A stretch of DNA of 64,000 nucleotides from Siphonodentalium dalli (taxonomy: Eukaryota > Mollusca > Scaphopoda > Gadilida > Siphonodentaliidae), in the NCBI GenBank assembly GCA_032622095.1, contig CP136063.1, positions 283,147,426 to 283,211,425 on the forward strand, given 5' to 3'. Within the stretch, counting starts at the first letter, position 1. The number at the start of each line of letters is the position of its first letter. Positions 35,683 through 50,600 of the stretch are shown one piece after another. The notes under the pieces are model-generated. The model saw nothing but the letters and a program-made list of their open reading frames with translations, had not been told where the DNA came from and did not search any database. Both the position numbers and the translations under genes were made by a program.

Positions 35683-38600
35683 TGGGTGGTCAACCGACGG
35701 TCAACTGGTCCGGGTTTTGAGTAAGGCGGGTACAAATGATGATTATGTGGCCATATAGCGACAGCTTGTGCCACTAAATGTTCAAACTATACGAAATTTC
35801 CTTCAAAATTTGTCAATTCCTTATTTGCCATCCCCCCGGGATATCTGTGGGTGGTCAACCGACGGTCAACTGGTCCGGGTTTTCAGTATGGCGGGTACAA
35901 ATGGTGATTATGTGGCCATATAGCGACAGCTTGTGCCACTAAATGTTCAAACTATACGAAATTTCCTTCAAAATTTCTCGATTCCTTATTTGCCATCCCC
36001 CCATGATATCTGTAGGTGGTCAACCGACGGTCAACTGGTCCGGGTTTTCAGTAAGGCGGGTACAAATGATGATTATGTGGCCATATAGCGACAGCTTGTG
36101 CCACTAAATGTTCAAACTATACGAAATTTCCTTCAAAATTTGTCGATTTCTTATTTGCCATCCCCCCAGGATATCTGTGGGTGGTCAACCGACGGTCAAC
36201 TGGTCCGGGTTTTCAGTAAGGCGGGTACAAATGATGATTATGTGGCCATATAGCGACAGCTTGTGCCACTAAATGTTCAAACTATACGAAATTTCCTTCA
36301 AAATTTGTCGATTTCTTATTTGCCATCCTCCCATGATATCTGTAGGTGGTCAACCGACGGTCAACTGGTCCGGGTTTTCAGTAAGGCGGGTACAAATGAT
36401 GATTATGTGGCCATATAGCGACAGCTTGTGCCACTAAATGTTCAAACTATACGAAATTTCCTTCAAAATTTGTCGATTTCTTATTTGCCATCCCCCCAGG
36501 ATATCTGTGGGTGGTCAACCGACGGTCAACTGGTCCGGGTTTTCAGTAAGGCGGGTACAAATGGTGATTATTTGGCCATATAGCGACAGCTTGTGCCACT
36601 AAATGTTCAAACTATACAAAATTTCCTTCAAAATTTGTCGATTTCTTATTTGCCATCCCCCCATGATATCTGTAGGTGGCCAACCGACGGTCAACTGGTC
36701 CGGGTTTTCAGTAAGGCGGGTACAAATGATGATTATGTGGCCATATAGCGACAGATTGTGCCACTAAATGTTCAAACTATACGAAATTTCCTTCAAAATT
36801 TCTCGATTTCTTATTTGCCATCCCCCCATGATATCTGTAGGTGGTCAACCGACGGTCAACTGGTCCGGGTTTTCAGTAAGGCGGGTACAACTGATGATTA
36901 TGTGGCCTTATAGCGACAGCTTGTGCCACTAAATGTTTAAACTATACGAAATTTCCTTCAAAATTTGTCGATTCCTTATTTGCCATCCCCCCAGGATATC
37001 TGTGGGTGGTCAACCGACGGTCAACTGGTCCGGGTTTTCAGTAAGGCGGGTACAAATGGTGATTATGTGGCCATATAGCGACAGCTTGTGCCACTAAATG
37101 TTCAAACTATACGAAATTTCCTTCAAAATTTGTCGATTTCTTATTTGCCATCCTTCCATGATATCTGTAGGTGGTCAACCGACGGTCAACTGGTCCGGGT
37201 TTTCAGTAAAGCGGTTACAAATGATGATTATGTGGCCATATAGCGACAGCTTGTGCCACTAAATGTTCAAACTATACGAAATTTCCTTCAAAATTTGTCG
37301 ATTTCTTATTTGCCATCCTTCCATGATATCTGTAGGTGGTCAACCGACGGTCAACTGGTCCGGGTTTTCAGTAAAGCGGGTACAAATGATGATTATGTGG
37401 CCATATAGCGACAGCTTGTGCCACTAAATGTTCGAACTATTCGAAATTTCCTTCAAAATTTGTCGATTCCTTATATGCCATCCCCCCAGGATATATGTGG
37501 GTGGTCAACCGACGGTCAACTGGTCCGGGTTTTCAGTAAGGCGGGTACAAATGGTGATTATGTGGCCATATAGCGACAGCTTGTGCCACTAAATGTTCAA
37601 ACTATACGAAATTTCATTCAAAATTTCTCGATTCCTTATTTGCCATCCCCCCATGATATCTGTAGGTGGTCAACCGACGGTCAACTGGTCAGGATTTTCA
37701 GTAAGGCGGGTACAAATGATGATTATGTGGCCATATAGCGACAGCTTGTGCCACTAAATGTTCAAACTATACGAAATTTCCTTCAAAATTTGTCGATTTC
37801 TTATTTGCCATCCCCCCAGGATATCTGTGGGTGGCCAACCGACGGTCAACTGGTCCGGGTTTTCAGTAAGGCGGGTACAAATGGTGATTATGTGGCCATA
37901 TAGCGACAGCTTGTGCCATTAAATGTTCAAACTATACGAAATTTCCTTCAAAATTTGTCGATTTCTTATTTGCCATCCCCCATGATATCTGTAGGTGGTC
38001 AACCGACGTTAACTGGTCCGGGTTTTCAGTAAGGCGGGTACAAATGATGATTATGTGGCCATATAGCGACAGCTTGTGCCACTAAATGTTCAAACTATAC
38101 GAAATTTCCTTCAAAATTTCTCGATTCCTTATTTGCCATCCCCCCATGATATCTGTAGGTGGTCAACCGACAGTCAACTGGTCCGGGTTTTCAGTAAGGC
38201 GGGTACACATGATGATTATGTGGCCATATAGCGACAGCTTGTGCCACTAAATGTTCAAACTATACGAAATTTCCTTCAAAATTTGTCGATTTCTTATTTG
38301 CCATCCCCCCAGGATATCTGTGGGTGGTCAACCGACGGTCAACTGGTCCGGGTTTTCAGTAAGGCGGGTACAAATGATGATTATGTGGCCATATAGCGAC
38401 AGCTTGTGCCACTAAATGTTCAAACTATACGAAATTTCCTTCAAAATTTGTCAATTTCTTATTTGCCATCCCCCCAGGATATCTGTGGGTGGTCAACCGA
38501 CGGTCAACTGGTCCGGGTTTTCAGTAAGGCGGGTACAAATGATGATTATGTGGCCATATAGCGACAGGTTGTGCCACTAAATGTTCAAACTATACGAAAT

Positions 38601-41600
38601 TTCCTTCAAAATTTGGCGATTTCTTATTTGCCATCCCCCCAGGATATCTGTGGGTGGTCAACCGACGGTCAATTAGTCCGGGTTTTCAGTAAGGCGGGTA
38701 CAAATGATGATTATGTGGCCATATAGCGACAGCTTGTGCCACTAAATGTTCAAACTATACGAAATTTCCTTCAAAATTTGTCGATTCCTTATTTGCCATC
38801 CCCCCAGGATATATGTGGGTGGTCAACCGACGTCAAATGGTCCGGGTTTTCAGTAAGGCGGGTACAAATGATGATTATGTGGCCATATAGCGACAGCTTG
38901 TGCCACTAAATGTTCAAACTATACGAAATTTCCTTCAAAATTTGTCGATTTCTTATTTGCCATCCCCCCAGGATATCTGTGGGTGGTCAACCGACGGTCA
39001 ACTGGTCCGGGTTTTCAGTAAGGCGGGTACAAATGGTGATTATGTGGCCATATAGCGACAGCTTGTGCCACTAAATGTTCAAACTATACAAAATTTCCTT
39101 CAAAATTTGTCGATTTCTTATTTGCCATCCCCCCATGATATCTGTAGGTGGCCAACCGACGGTCAACTGGTCCGGGTTTTCAGTAAGGCGGGTACAAATG
39201 ATGATTATGTGGCCATATAGCGACAGCTTGTGCCACTAAATGTTCAAACTATACGAAATTTCCTTCAAAATTTGTCGATTTCTTATTTGCCATCCCCCCA
39301 TGATATCTGTAGGTGGTCAACCGACGGTCAACTGGTCCGGGTTTTCAGTAGGCGGGTACAAATGATGATTATGTGGCCATATAGCGACAGCTTGTGCCAC
39401 TAAATGTTCAAACTATACGAAATTTCCATCAAAATTTGTCGATTTCTTATTTGCCATCCCCCCATGATATCTGTAGGTGGTCAACCGACGGTCAACTGGT
39501 CCGGGTTTTCAGTAAGGCGGGTACAAATGATGATTATGTGGCCATATAGCGACAGCTTGTGCCACTAAATGTTCAAACTATACGAAATTTCCTTCAAAAT
39601 TTGTTGATTCCTTATTTGCCATCCCCCCAGGATATCTGTGGGTGGTCAACCGACGGTCAACTGGTCCGGATTTTCAGTAAGGCGGGTACAAATGATGATT
39701 ATGTGGCCATATAGCGACAGCTTGTGCCACTAAATGTTCAAACTATACGAAATTTCCTTCAAAATTTGTCGATTTCTTATTTGCCATCCCCCCAGGATAT
39801 CTGTGGGTGGTCAACCGACGGTCAACTGGTCCGGGTTTTCAGTAAGGCGGGTACAAATGATGATTATGTGGCCATATAGCGACAGCTTGTGCCACTAAAT
39901 GTTCAAACTATACGAAATTTCCTTCAAAATTTGTCAATTTCTTATTTGCCATCCCCCCAGGATATCTGTGGGTGGTCAACCGACGGTCAACTGGTCCGGG
40001 TTTTCAGTAAGGCGGGTACAAATGATGATTATGTGGCCATATAGCGACAGGTTGTGCCACTAAATGTTCAAACTATACGAAATTTCCTTCAAAATTTGGC
40101 GATTTCTTATTTGCCATCCCCCCATGATATCTGTAGGTGGTCAACCGACGGTCAACTGGTCCGGGTTTTCAGTAGGCGGGTACAAATGATGATTATGTGG
40201 CCATATAGCGACAGCTTGTGCCACTAAATGTTCAAACTATACGAAATTTCCATCAAAATTTGTCGATTTCTTATTTGCCATCCCCCCATGATATCTGTAG
40301 GTGGTCAACCGACGGTCAACTGGTCCGGATTTTCAGTAAGGCGGGTACAAATGATGATTATGTGGCCATATAGCGACAGCTTGTGCCACTAAATGTTCAA
40401 ACTATACGAAATTTCCTTCAAAATTTGTCGATTTCTTATTTGCCATCCCCCCATGATATCTGTAGGTGGTCAACCGACGGTCAACTGGTCCGGGTTTTCA
40501 GTAGGCGGGTACAAATGATGATTATGTGGCCCTATAGCGACAGCTTGTGCCACTAAATGTTCAAACTATACGAAATTTCCATCAAAATTTGTCGATTTCT
40601 TATTTGCCATCCCCCCATGATATCTGTAGGTGGTCAACCGACGGTCAACTGGTCCGGGTTTTCAGTAAGGCGGGTACAAATGATGATTATGTGGCCATAT
40701 AGCGACAGCTTGTGCCACTAAATGTTCAAACTATACGAAATTTCCTTCAAAATTTGTTGATTCCTTATTTGCCATCCCCCCAGGATATCTGTGGGTGGTC
40801 AACCGACGGTCAACTGGTCCGGATTTTCAGTAAGGCGGGTACAAATGATGATTATGTGGCCATATAGCGACAGCTTGTGCCACTAAATGTTCAAACTATA
40901 CGAAATTTCCTTCAAAATTTGTCGATTTCTTATTTGCCATCCCCCAAGGATATCTGTGGGTGGTCAACCGACGGTCAACTGGTCCGGGTTTTCAGTAAGG
41001 CGGGTACAAATGGTGATTATGTGGCCATATAGCGACAGCTTGTGCCACTAAATGTTCAAACTATACGAAATTTTCTTCAAAATTTGTCGATTCCTTATAT
41101 GCCATCCCCCCAGGATATCTGTGGGTGGTCAACCGACGGTCAACTGGTCCGGGTTTTAAGTAAGGCGGGTACAAATGGTGATTATGTGGCCATATAGCGA
41201 CAGCTTGTGCCACTAAATGTTCAAACTATACGAAATTTCCTTCAAAATTTGTCGATTTCTTATTTGCCATCCTCCCATGATATCTGTAGGTGGTCAACCG
41301 ACGGTCAACAGGTCCGGGTTTTCAGTAAAGCGGGTACAAATGATGATTATGTGGCCATATAGCGACAGCTTGTGCCACTAAATGTTCAAACTATACGAAA
41401 TTTCCTTCAAAATTTCTCGATTCCTTATTTGCCATCCTCCCATGATATCTGTAGGTGGTCAAACGACGGTCAACAGGTCCGGGTTTTCACTAAAGCGGGT
41501 ACAAATGATGATTATGTGGCCATATAGCGACAGCTTGTGCCACTAAATGTTCAAACTATACGAAATTTCCTTCAAAATTTGTCGATTCCTTATATGCCAT

Positions 41601-44600
41601 CCCCCAGGATATCTGTGGGTGGTCAACCGACGGTCAACTGGTCCGGGTTTTCAGTAAGGCGGGTACAAATGGTGATTATGTGGCCATATAGCGACAGCTT
41701 GTGCCACTAAATGTTCAAACTATACGAAATTTCCTTCAACATTTCTCGATTCCTTATTTGCCATCCCCCCATGATATCTGTAGGTGGTCAACCGACGGTC
41801 AACTGGTCCGGGTTTTCAGTAAGGCGGGTACAAATGATGATTATGTGGCCTTATAGCGACAGCTTGTGCCACTAAATGTTCAAACTATACGAAATTTCCT
41901 TCAAAATTTGTCGATTCCTTATTTGCCATCCCCCCAGGATATCTGTGGGTGGTCAACCGACGGTCAACTGGTCCGGGTTTTCAGTAAGGCGGGTACAAAT
42001 GGTGATTATGTGGCCATATAGCGACAGCTTGTGCCACTAAATGTTCAAACTATACGAAATTTCCTTCAAAATTTGTCGATTTCTTATTTGCCATCCTCCC
42101 ATGATATCTGTAGGTGGTCAACCGACGGTCAACAGGTCCGGGTTTTCAGTAAAGCGGGTACAAATGATGATTATGTGGCCATATAGCGACAGCTTGTGCC
42201 ACTAAATGTTCAAACTATACGAAATTTCCTTCAAAATTTCTCGATTCCTTATTTGCCATCCCCCCATGATATCTGTAGGTGGTCAACCGACGGTCAACTG
42301 GTCCGGGTTTTCAGTAAGGCGGGTACAAATGATGATTATGTGGCCATATAGCGACAGGTTGTGCCACTAAATGTTCAAACTATACGAAATTTCCTTCAAA
42401 ATTTGTCGATTTCTTATTTGCCATCCCCCCAGGATATCTGTGGGTGGTCAACCGACGGTCAACTGGTCCGGGTTTTCAGTAAGGCGGGTACAAATGGTGA
42501 TTATGTGGCCATATAGCGACAGCTTGTGCCACTAAATGTTCAAACTATACGAAATTTCCTTAAAAATTTGTCGATTTCTTATTTGCCATCCCCCATGATA
42601 TCTGTAGGTGGTCAACCGACGGTCAACTGGTCCCGGTTTTCAGTAAGGCGGGTACAAATGATGATTATGTGGCCATATAGCGACAGCTTGTGCCACTAAA
42701 TGTTCAAACTATACAAAATTTCCTTCAAAATTTGTCGATTTCTTATTTGCCATCCCCCCATGATATCTGTAGGTGGCCAACCGACGGTCAACTGGTCCGG
42801 GTTTTCAGTAAGGCGGGTACAAATGATGATTATGTGGCCATATAGCGACAGCTTGTGCCACTAAATGATCAAACTATACGAAATTTCCTTCAAAATTTCT
42901 CGATTTCTTATTTGCCATCCCCCCATGATATCTGTAGGTGGTCAACCGACGGTCAACTGGTCCGGGTTTTCAGTAAGGCGGGTACAAATGGTGATTATGT
43001 GGCCATATAGCGACAGCTTGTGCCACTAAATGTTCAAACTATACGAAATTTCCTTCAAAATTTGTCGATTTCTTATTTGCCATCCTCCCATGATATCTGT
43101 AGGTGGTCAAACGACGGTCAACAGGTCCGGGTTTTCACTAAAGCGGGTACAAATGATGATTATGTGGCCATATAGCGACAGCTTGTGCCACTAAATGTTC
43201 AAACTATACGAAATTTCCTTCAAAATTTGTCGATTCCTTATATGCCATCCCCCAGGATATCTCTGGGTGGTCAACCGACGGTCAACTGGTCCGGGTTTTC
43301 AGTAAGGCGGGTACAAATGGTGATTATGTGGCCATATAGCGACAGCTTGTGCCACTAAATGTTCAAACTATACGAAATTTCCTTCAAAATTTCTCGATTC
43401 CTTATTTGCCATCCCCCCATGATATCTGTAGGTGGTCAACCGACGGTCAACTGGTCCGGGTTTTCAGTAAGGCGGGTACAAATGATGATTATGTGGCCAT
43501 ATAGCGACAGCTTGTGCCACTAAATGTTCAAACTATACGAAATTTCCTTCAAAATTTGTCGATTTCTTATTTGCCATCCCCCCAGGATATCTGTGGGTGG
43601 TCAACCGACGGTCAACTGGTCCGGGTTTTCAGTAAGGCGGGTACAAATGGTGATTATGTGGCCATATAGCGACAGCTTGTGCCACTAAATGTTCAAACTA
43701 TACGAAATTTCCTTCAAAATTTGTCGATTTCTTATTTGCCATCCCCCATGATATCTGTAGGTGGTCAACCGACGGTCAACTGGTCCGGGTTTACAGTAAG
43801 GCGGGTACAAATGATGATTATGTGGCCATATAGCGACAGCTTGTGCCACTAAATGTTCAAACTATACGAAATTTCCTTCAAAATTTCTCGATTCCTTATT
43901 TGCCATCCCCCCATGATATCTGTAGGTGGTCAACCGACGGTCAACTGGTCCGGGTTTTCAGTAAGGCGGGTACAAATGATGATTATGTGGCCATATAGCG
44001 ACAGCTTGTGCCACTAAATGTTCAAACTATACGAAATTTCATTTAAAATTTGTCGATTTCTTATTTGCCATCCCCCCAGGATATCTGTGGGTGGTCAACC
44101 GACGGTCAACTGGTCCGGGTTTTCAGTAAGGCGGGTACAAATGATGATTATGTGGCCATATAGCGACAGCTTGTGCCACTAAATGTTCAAACTATACGAA
44201 ATTTCATTCAAAATTTGTCGATTTCTTATTTGCCATCCCCCCAGGATATCTGTGGGTGGTCAACCGACGGTCAACTGGTCCGGGTTTTCAGTAAGGCGGG
44301 TACAAATGGTGATTATGTGGCCATATAGCGACAGCTTGTGCCACTAAATGTTCAAACTATACGAAATTTCCTTCAAAATTTCTCGATTTCTTATTTGCCA
44401 TCCCCCCATGATATCTGTAGGTGGTCAACCGACGGTCAACTGGTCCGGGTTTTCAGTAAGGCGGGTACAAATGATGATTATGTGGCCTTATAGCGACAGC
44501 TTGTGCCACTAAATGTTCAAACTATACGAAATTTCCTTCAAAATTTGTTGATTCCTTATTTGCCATCCCCCCAGGATATCTGTGGGTGGTCAACCGACGG

Positions 44601-47600
44601 TCAACTGGTCCGGGTTTTCAGTAAGGCGGGTACAAATGATGATTATGTGGCCATATAGCGACAGCTTGTGCCACTAAATGTTCAAACTATACGAAATTTC
44701 CTTCAAAATTTCTCGATTTCTTATTTGCCATCCCCCCAGGATATATGTGGGTGGTCAACCGACGGTCCACTGGTCCGGGTTTTCAGTAAGGCGGGTACAA
44801 ATGGTGATTATGTGGCCATATAGCGACAGCTTGTGCCACTAAATGTTCAAACTATACGAAATTTCCTTCAAAATTTGTCGATTTCTTATTTGCCATCCCC
44901 CATGATATCTGTAGGTGGTCAACCGACGGTCAACTGGTCCGGGTTTTCAGTAAGGCGGGTACAAATGATGATTATGTGGCCATATAGCGACAGCTTGTGC
45001 CACTAAATGTTCAAACTATACGAAATTTCCTTCAAAATTTGTCAATTCCTTATTTGCCATCCCCCCAGGATATATGTGGGTGGTCAACCGACGGTCAACT
45101 GGTCCGGGTTTTCACTAAGGCGGGTACAAATGATGATTATGTGGCCATATAGCGACAGCTTGTGCCACTAAATGTTCAAACTATACAAAATTTCCCTCAA
45201 AATTTGTCGATTTCTTATTTGCCATCCCCCCAGGATATCTGTGGGTGGTCAACCGACGGTCAACTGGTCCGGGTTTTCAGTAAGGCGGGTACAAATGGTG
45301 ATTATGTGGCCATATAGCGACAGCTTGTGCCACTAAATGTTCAAACTATACGAAATTTCCTTCAAAATTTCTCGATTCCTTATTTGCCATCCCCCCATGA
45401 TATCTGTAGGTGGTCAACCGACGGTCAACTGGTCCGGGTTTTCAGTAAGGCGGGTACAAATGATGATTATGTGGCCATATAGCGACAGCTTGTGCCACTA
45501 AATGTTCAAACTATACGAAATTTCCTTCAAAATTTGTCGATTTCTTATTTGCCATCCCCCCAGGATATCTGTGGGTGGTCAACCGACGGTCAACTGGTCC
45601 GGGTTTTCAGTAAGGCGGGTACAAATGGTGATTATGTGGCCATATAGCGACAGCTTGTGCCACTAAATGTTCAAACTATACGAAATTTCCTTCAAAATTT
45701 GTCGATTTCTTATTTGCCATCCCCCATGATATCTGTAGGTGGTCAACCGACGGTCAACTGGTCCGGGTTTACAGTAAGGCGGGTACAAATGATGATTATG
45801 TGGCCATATAGCGACAGCTTGTGCCACTAAATGTTCAAACTATACGAAATTTCCTTCAAAATTTCTCGATTCCTTATTTGCCATCCCCCCATGATATCTG
45901 TAGGTGGTCAACCGACGGTCAACTGGTCCGGGTTTTCAGTAAGGCGGGTACAAATGATGATTATGTGGCCATATAGCGACAGCTTGTGCCACTAAATGTT
46001 CAAACTATACGAAATTTCATTTAAAATTTGTCGATTTCTTATTTGCCATCCCCCCAGGATATCTGTGGGTGGTCAACCGACGGTCAACTGGTCCGGGTTT
46101 TCAGTAAGGCGGGTACAAATGATGATTATGTGGCCATATAGCGACAGCTTGTGCCACTAAATGTTCAAACTATACGAAATTTCATTCAAAATTTGTCGAT
46201 TTCTTATTTGCCATCCCCCCAGGATATCTGTGGGTGGTCAACCGACGGTCAACTGGTCCGGGTTTTCAGTAAGGCGGGTACAAATGGTGATTATGTGGCC
46301 ATATAGCGACAGCTTGTGCCACTAAATGTTCAAACTATACGAAATTTCCTTCAAAATTTCTCGATTTCTTATTTGCCATCCCCCCATGATATCTGTAGGT
46401 GGTCAACCGACGGTCAACTGGTCCGGGTTTTCAGTAAGGCGGGTACAAATGATGATTATGTGGCCTTATAGCGACAGCTTGTGCCACTAAATGTTCAAAC
46501 TATACGAAATTTCCTTCAAAATTTGTTGATTCCTTATTTGCCATCCCCCCAGGATATCTGTGGGTGGTCAACCGACGGTCAACTGGTCCGGGTTTTCAGT
46601 AAGGCGGGTACAAATGATGATTATGTGGCCATATAGCGACAGCTTGTGCCACTAAATGTTCAAACTATACGAAATTTCCTTCAAAATTTCTCGATTTCTT
46701 ATTTGCCATCCCCCCAGGATATATGTGGGTGGTCAACCGACGGTCCACTGGTCCGGGTTTTCAGTAAGGCGGGTACAAATGGTGATTATGTGGCCATATA
46801 GCGACAGCTTGTGCCACTAAATGTTCAAACTATACGAAATTTCCTTCAAAATTTGTCGATTTCTTATTTGCCATCCCCCATGATATCTGTAGGTGGTCAA
46901 CCGACGGTCAACTGGTCCGGGTTTTCAGTAAGGCGGGTACAAATGATGATTATGTGGCCATATAGCGACAGCTTGTGCCACTAAATGTTCAAACTATACG
47001 AAATTTCCTTCAAAATTTGTCAATTCCTTATTTGCCATCCCCCCAGGATATATGTGGGTGGTCAACCGACGGTCAACTGGTCCGGGTTTTCACTAAGGCG
47101 GGTACAAATGATGATTATGTGGCCATATAGCGACAGCTTGTGCCACTAAATGTTCAAACTATACAAAATTTCCTTCAAAATTTGTCGATTTCTTATTTGC
47201 CATCCCCCCAGGATATCTGTGGGTGGTCAACCGACGGTCAACTGGTCCGGGTTTTCAGTAAGGCGGGTACAAATGGTGATTATGTGGCCATATAGAGACA
47301 GCTTGTGCCACTAAATGTTCAAACTATACGAAATTTCCTTCAAAATTTGTCGATTTCTTATTTGCCATCCCCCCAGGATATCTGTGGGTGGTCAACCGAC
47401 GGTCAACTGGTCCGGGTTTTCAGTAAGGCGGGTACAAATGGTGATTATGTGGCCATATAGCGACAGCTTGTGCCACTAAATGTTCAAACTATACGAAATT
47501 TCCTTCAAAATTTCTCGATTTCTTATTTGCCATCCCCCCATGATATCTGTAGGTGGTCAACCGACGGTCAACTGGTCCGGGTTTTCAGTAAGGCGGGTAC

Positions 47601-50600
47601 AAATGATGATTATGTGGCCTTATAGCGACAGCTTGTGCCACTAAATGTTCAAACTATACGAAATTTCCTTCAAAATGTGTCGATTCCTTATTTGCCATCC
47701 CCCCAGGATATCTGTGGGTGGTCAACCGACGGTCAACTGGTCCGGATTTCAGTAAGGCGGGTACAAATGATGATTATGTGGCCATATAGCGACAGCTTGT
47801 GCCACTAAATGTTCAAACTATACGAAATTTCCTTCAAAATTTGTCGATTTCTTATTTGCCATCCCCCATGATATCTGTAGGTGGTCAACCGACGGTCAAC
47901 TGGTCCGGGTTTACAGTAAGGCGGGTACAAATGATGATTATGTGGCCATATAGCGACAGCTTGTGCCACTAAATGTTCAAACTATACGAAATTTCCTTCA
48001 AAATTTCTCGATTCCTTATTTGCCATCCCCCCATGATATCTGTAGGTGGTCAACCGACGGTCAACTGGTCCGGGTTTTCAGTAAGGCGGGTACAAATGAT
48101 GATTATGTGGCCATATAGCGACAGCTTGTGCCACTAAATGTTCAAACTATACGAAATTTCATTTAAAATTTGTCGATTTCTTATTTGCCATCCCCCCAGG
48201 ATATCTGTGGGTGGTCAACCGACGGTCAACTGGTCCGGGTTTTCAGTAAGGCGGGTACAAATGATGATTATGTGGCCATATAGCGACAGCTTGTGCCACT
48301 AAATGTTCAAACTATACGAAATTTCATTCAAAATTTGTCGATTTCTTATTTGCCATCCCCCCAGGATATCTGTGGGTGGTCAACCGACGGTCAACTGGTC
48401 CGGGTTTTCAGTAAGGCGGGTACAAATGGTGATTATGTGGCCATATAGCGACAGCTTGTGCCACTAAATGTTCAAACTATACGAAATTTCCTTCAAAATT
48501 TCTCGATTTCTTATTTGCCATCCCCCCATGATATCTGTAGGTGGTCAACCGACGGTCAACTGGTCCGGGTTTTCAGTAAGGCGGGTACAAATGATGATTA
48601 TGTGGCCTTATAGCGACAGCTTGTGCCACTAAATGTTCAAACTATACGAAATTTCCTTCAAAATTTGTTGATTCCTTATTTGCCATCCCCCCAGGATATC
48701 TGTGGGTGGTCAACCGACGGTCAACTGGTCCGGGTTTTCAGTAAGGCGGGTACAAATGATGATTATGTGGCCATATAGCGACAGCTTGTGCCACTAAATG
48801 TTCAAACTATACGAAATTTCCTTCAAAATTTCTCGATTTCTTATTTGCCATCCCCCCAGGATATATGTGGGTGGTCAACCGACGGTCCACTGGTCCGGGT
48901 TTTCAGTAAGGCGGGTACAAATGGTGATTATGTGGCCATATAGCGACAGCTTGTGCCACTAAATGTTCAAACTATACGAAATTTCCTTCAAAATTTGTCG
49001 ATTTCTTATTTGCCATCCCCCATGATATCTGTAGGTGGTCAACCGACGGTCAACTGGTCCGGGTTTTCAGTAAGGCGGGTACAAATGATGATTATGTGGC
49101 CATATAGCGACAGCTTGTGCCACTAAATGTTCAAACTATACGAAATTTCCTTCAAAATTTGTCAATTCCTTATTTGCCATCCCCCCAGGATATATGTGGG
49201 TGGTCAACCGACGGTCAACTGGTCCGGGTTTTCACTAAGGCGGGTACAAATGATGATTATGTGGCCATATAGCGACAGCTTGTGCCACTAAATGTTCAAA
49301 CTATACAAAATTTCCTTCAAAATTTGTCGATTTCTTATTTGCCATCCCCCCAGGATATCTGTGGGTGGTCAACCGACGGTCAACTGGTCCGGGTTTTCAG
49401 TAAGGCGGGTACAAATGGTGATTATGTGGCCATATAGAGACAGCTTGTGCCACTAAATGTTCAAACTATACGAAATTTCCTTCAAAATTTGTCGATTTCT
49501 TATTTGCCATCCCCCCAGGATATCTGTGGGTGGTCAACCGACGGTCAACTGGTCCGGGTTTTCAGTAAGGCGGGTACAAATGGTGATTATGTGGCCATAT
49601 AGCGACAGCTTGTGCCACTAAATGTTCAAACTATACGAAATTTCCTTCAAAATTTCTCGATTTCTTATTTGCCATCCCCCCATGATATCTGTAGGTGGTC
49701 AACCGACGGTCAACTGGTCCGGGTTTTCAGTAAGGCGGGTACAAATGATGATTATGTGGCCTTATAGCGACAGCTTGTGCCACTAAATGTTCAAACTATA
49801 CGAAATTTCCTTCAAAATGTGTCGATTCCTTATTTGCCATCCCCCCAGGATATCTGTGGGTGGTCAACCGACGGTCAACTGGTCCGGATTTCAGTAAGGC
49901 GGGTACAAATGATGATTATGTGGCCATATAGCGACAGCTTGTGCCACTAAATGTTCAAACTATACGAAATTTCCTTCAAAATTTGTCGATTTCTTATTTG
50001 CCATCCCCCCAGGATATCTGTGGGTGGTCAACCGACGGTCAACTGGTCCGGGTTTTCAGTAAGGCGGGTACAAATGGTGATTATGTGGCCATATAGCGAC
50101 AGCTTGTGCCACTAAATGTTCAAACTATACGAAATTTCCTTCAAAATTTGTCGATTCCTTATTTGCCATCCCCCCAGGATATCTGTGGGTGGTCAACCGA
50201 CGGACAACTGGTCTGGGTTTTCAGTAAGGCGGGTACAAATGATGATTATGTGGCCATATAGCGACAGCTTGTGCCACTAAATGTTCAAACTATACGAAAT
50301 TTCCTTCAAAATTTGTCGATTTCTTATTTGCCATCCCCCCAGGATATCTGTGGGTGGTCAACCGACGGTCAACTGGTCCGGGTTTTCAGTAAGGCGGGTA
50401 CAAATGGTGATTATGTGGCCATATAGCGACAGCTTGTGCCACTAAATGTTCAAACTATTCGAAATTTCCTTCAAAATTTTTCGATTTCTTATTTGCCATC
50501 CCCCCATGATATCTGTAGGTGGCCAACCGACGGTCAACTGGTCCGGGTTTTCAGTAAGGCGGGTACAATTGATGATTATGTGGCCATATAGCGACAGCTT

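Noticed and set aside
35532-35774. 80-codon minus-strand frame across the inversion, and similar frames at 26258, 52404 and 52502
   Set aside because: They consist of satellite or terminal-repeat sequence and stay open by chance.
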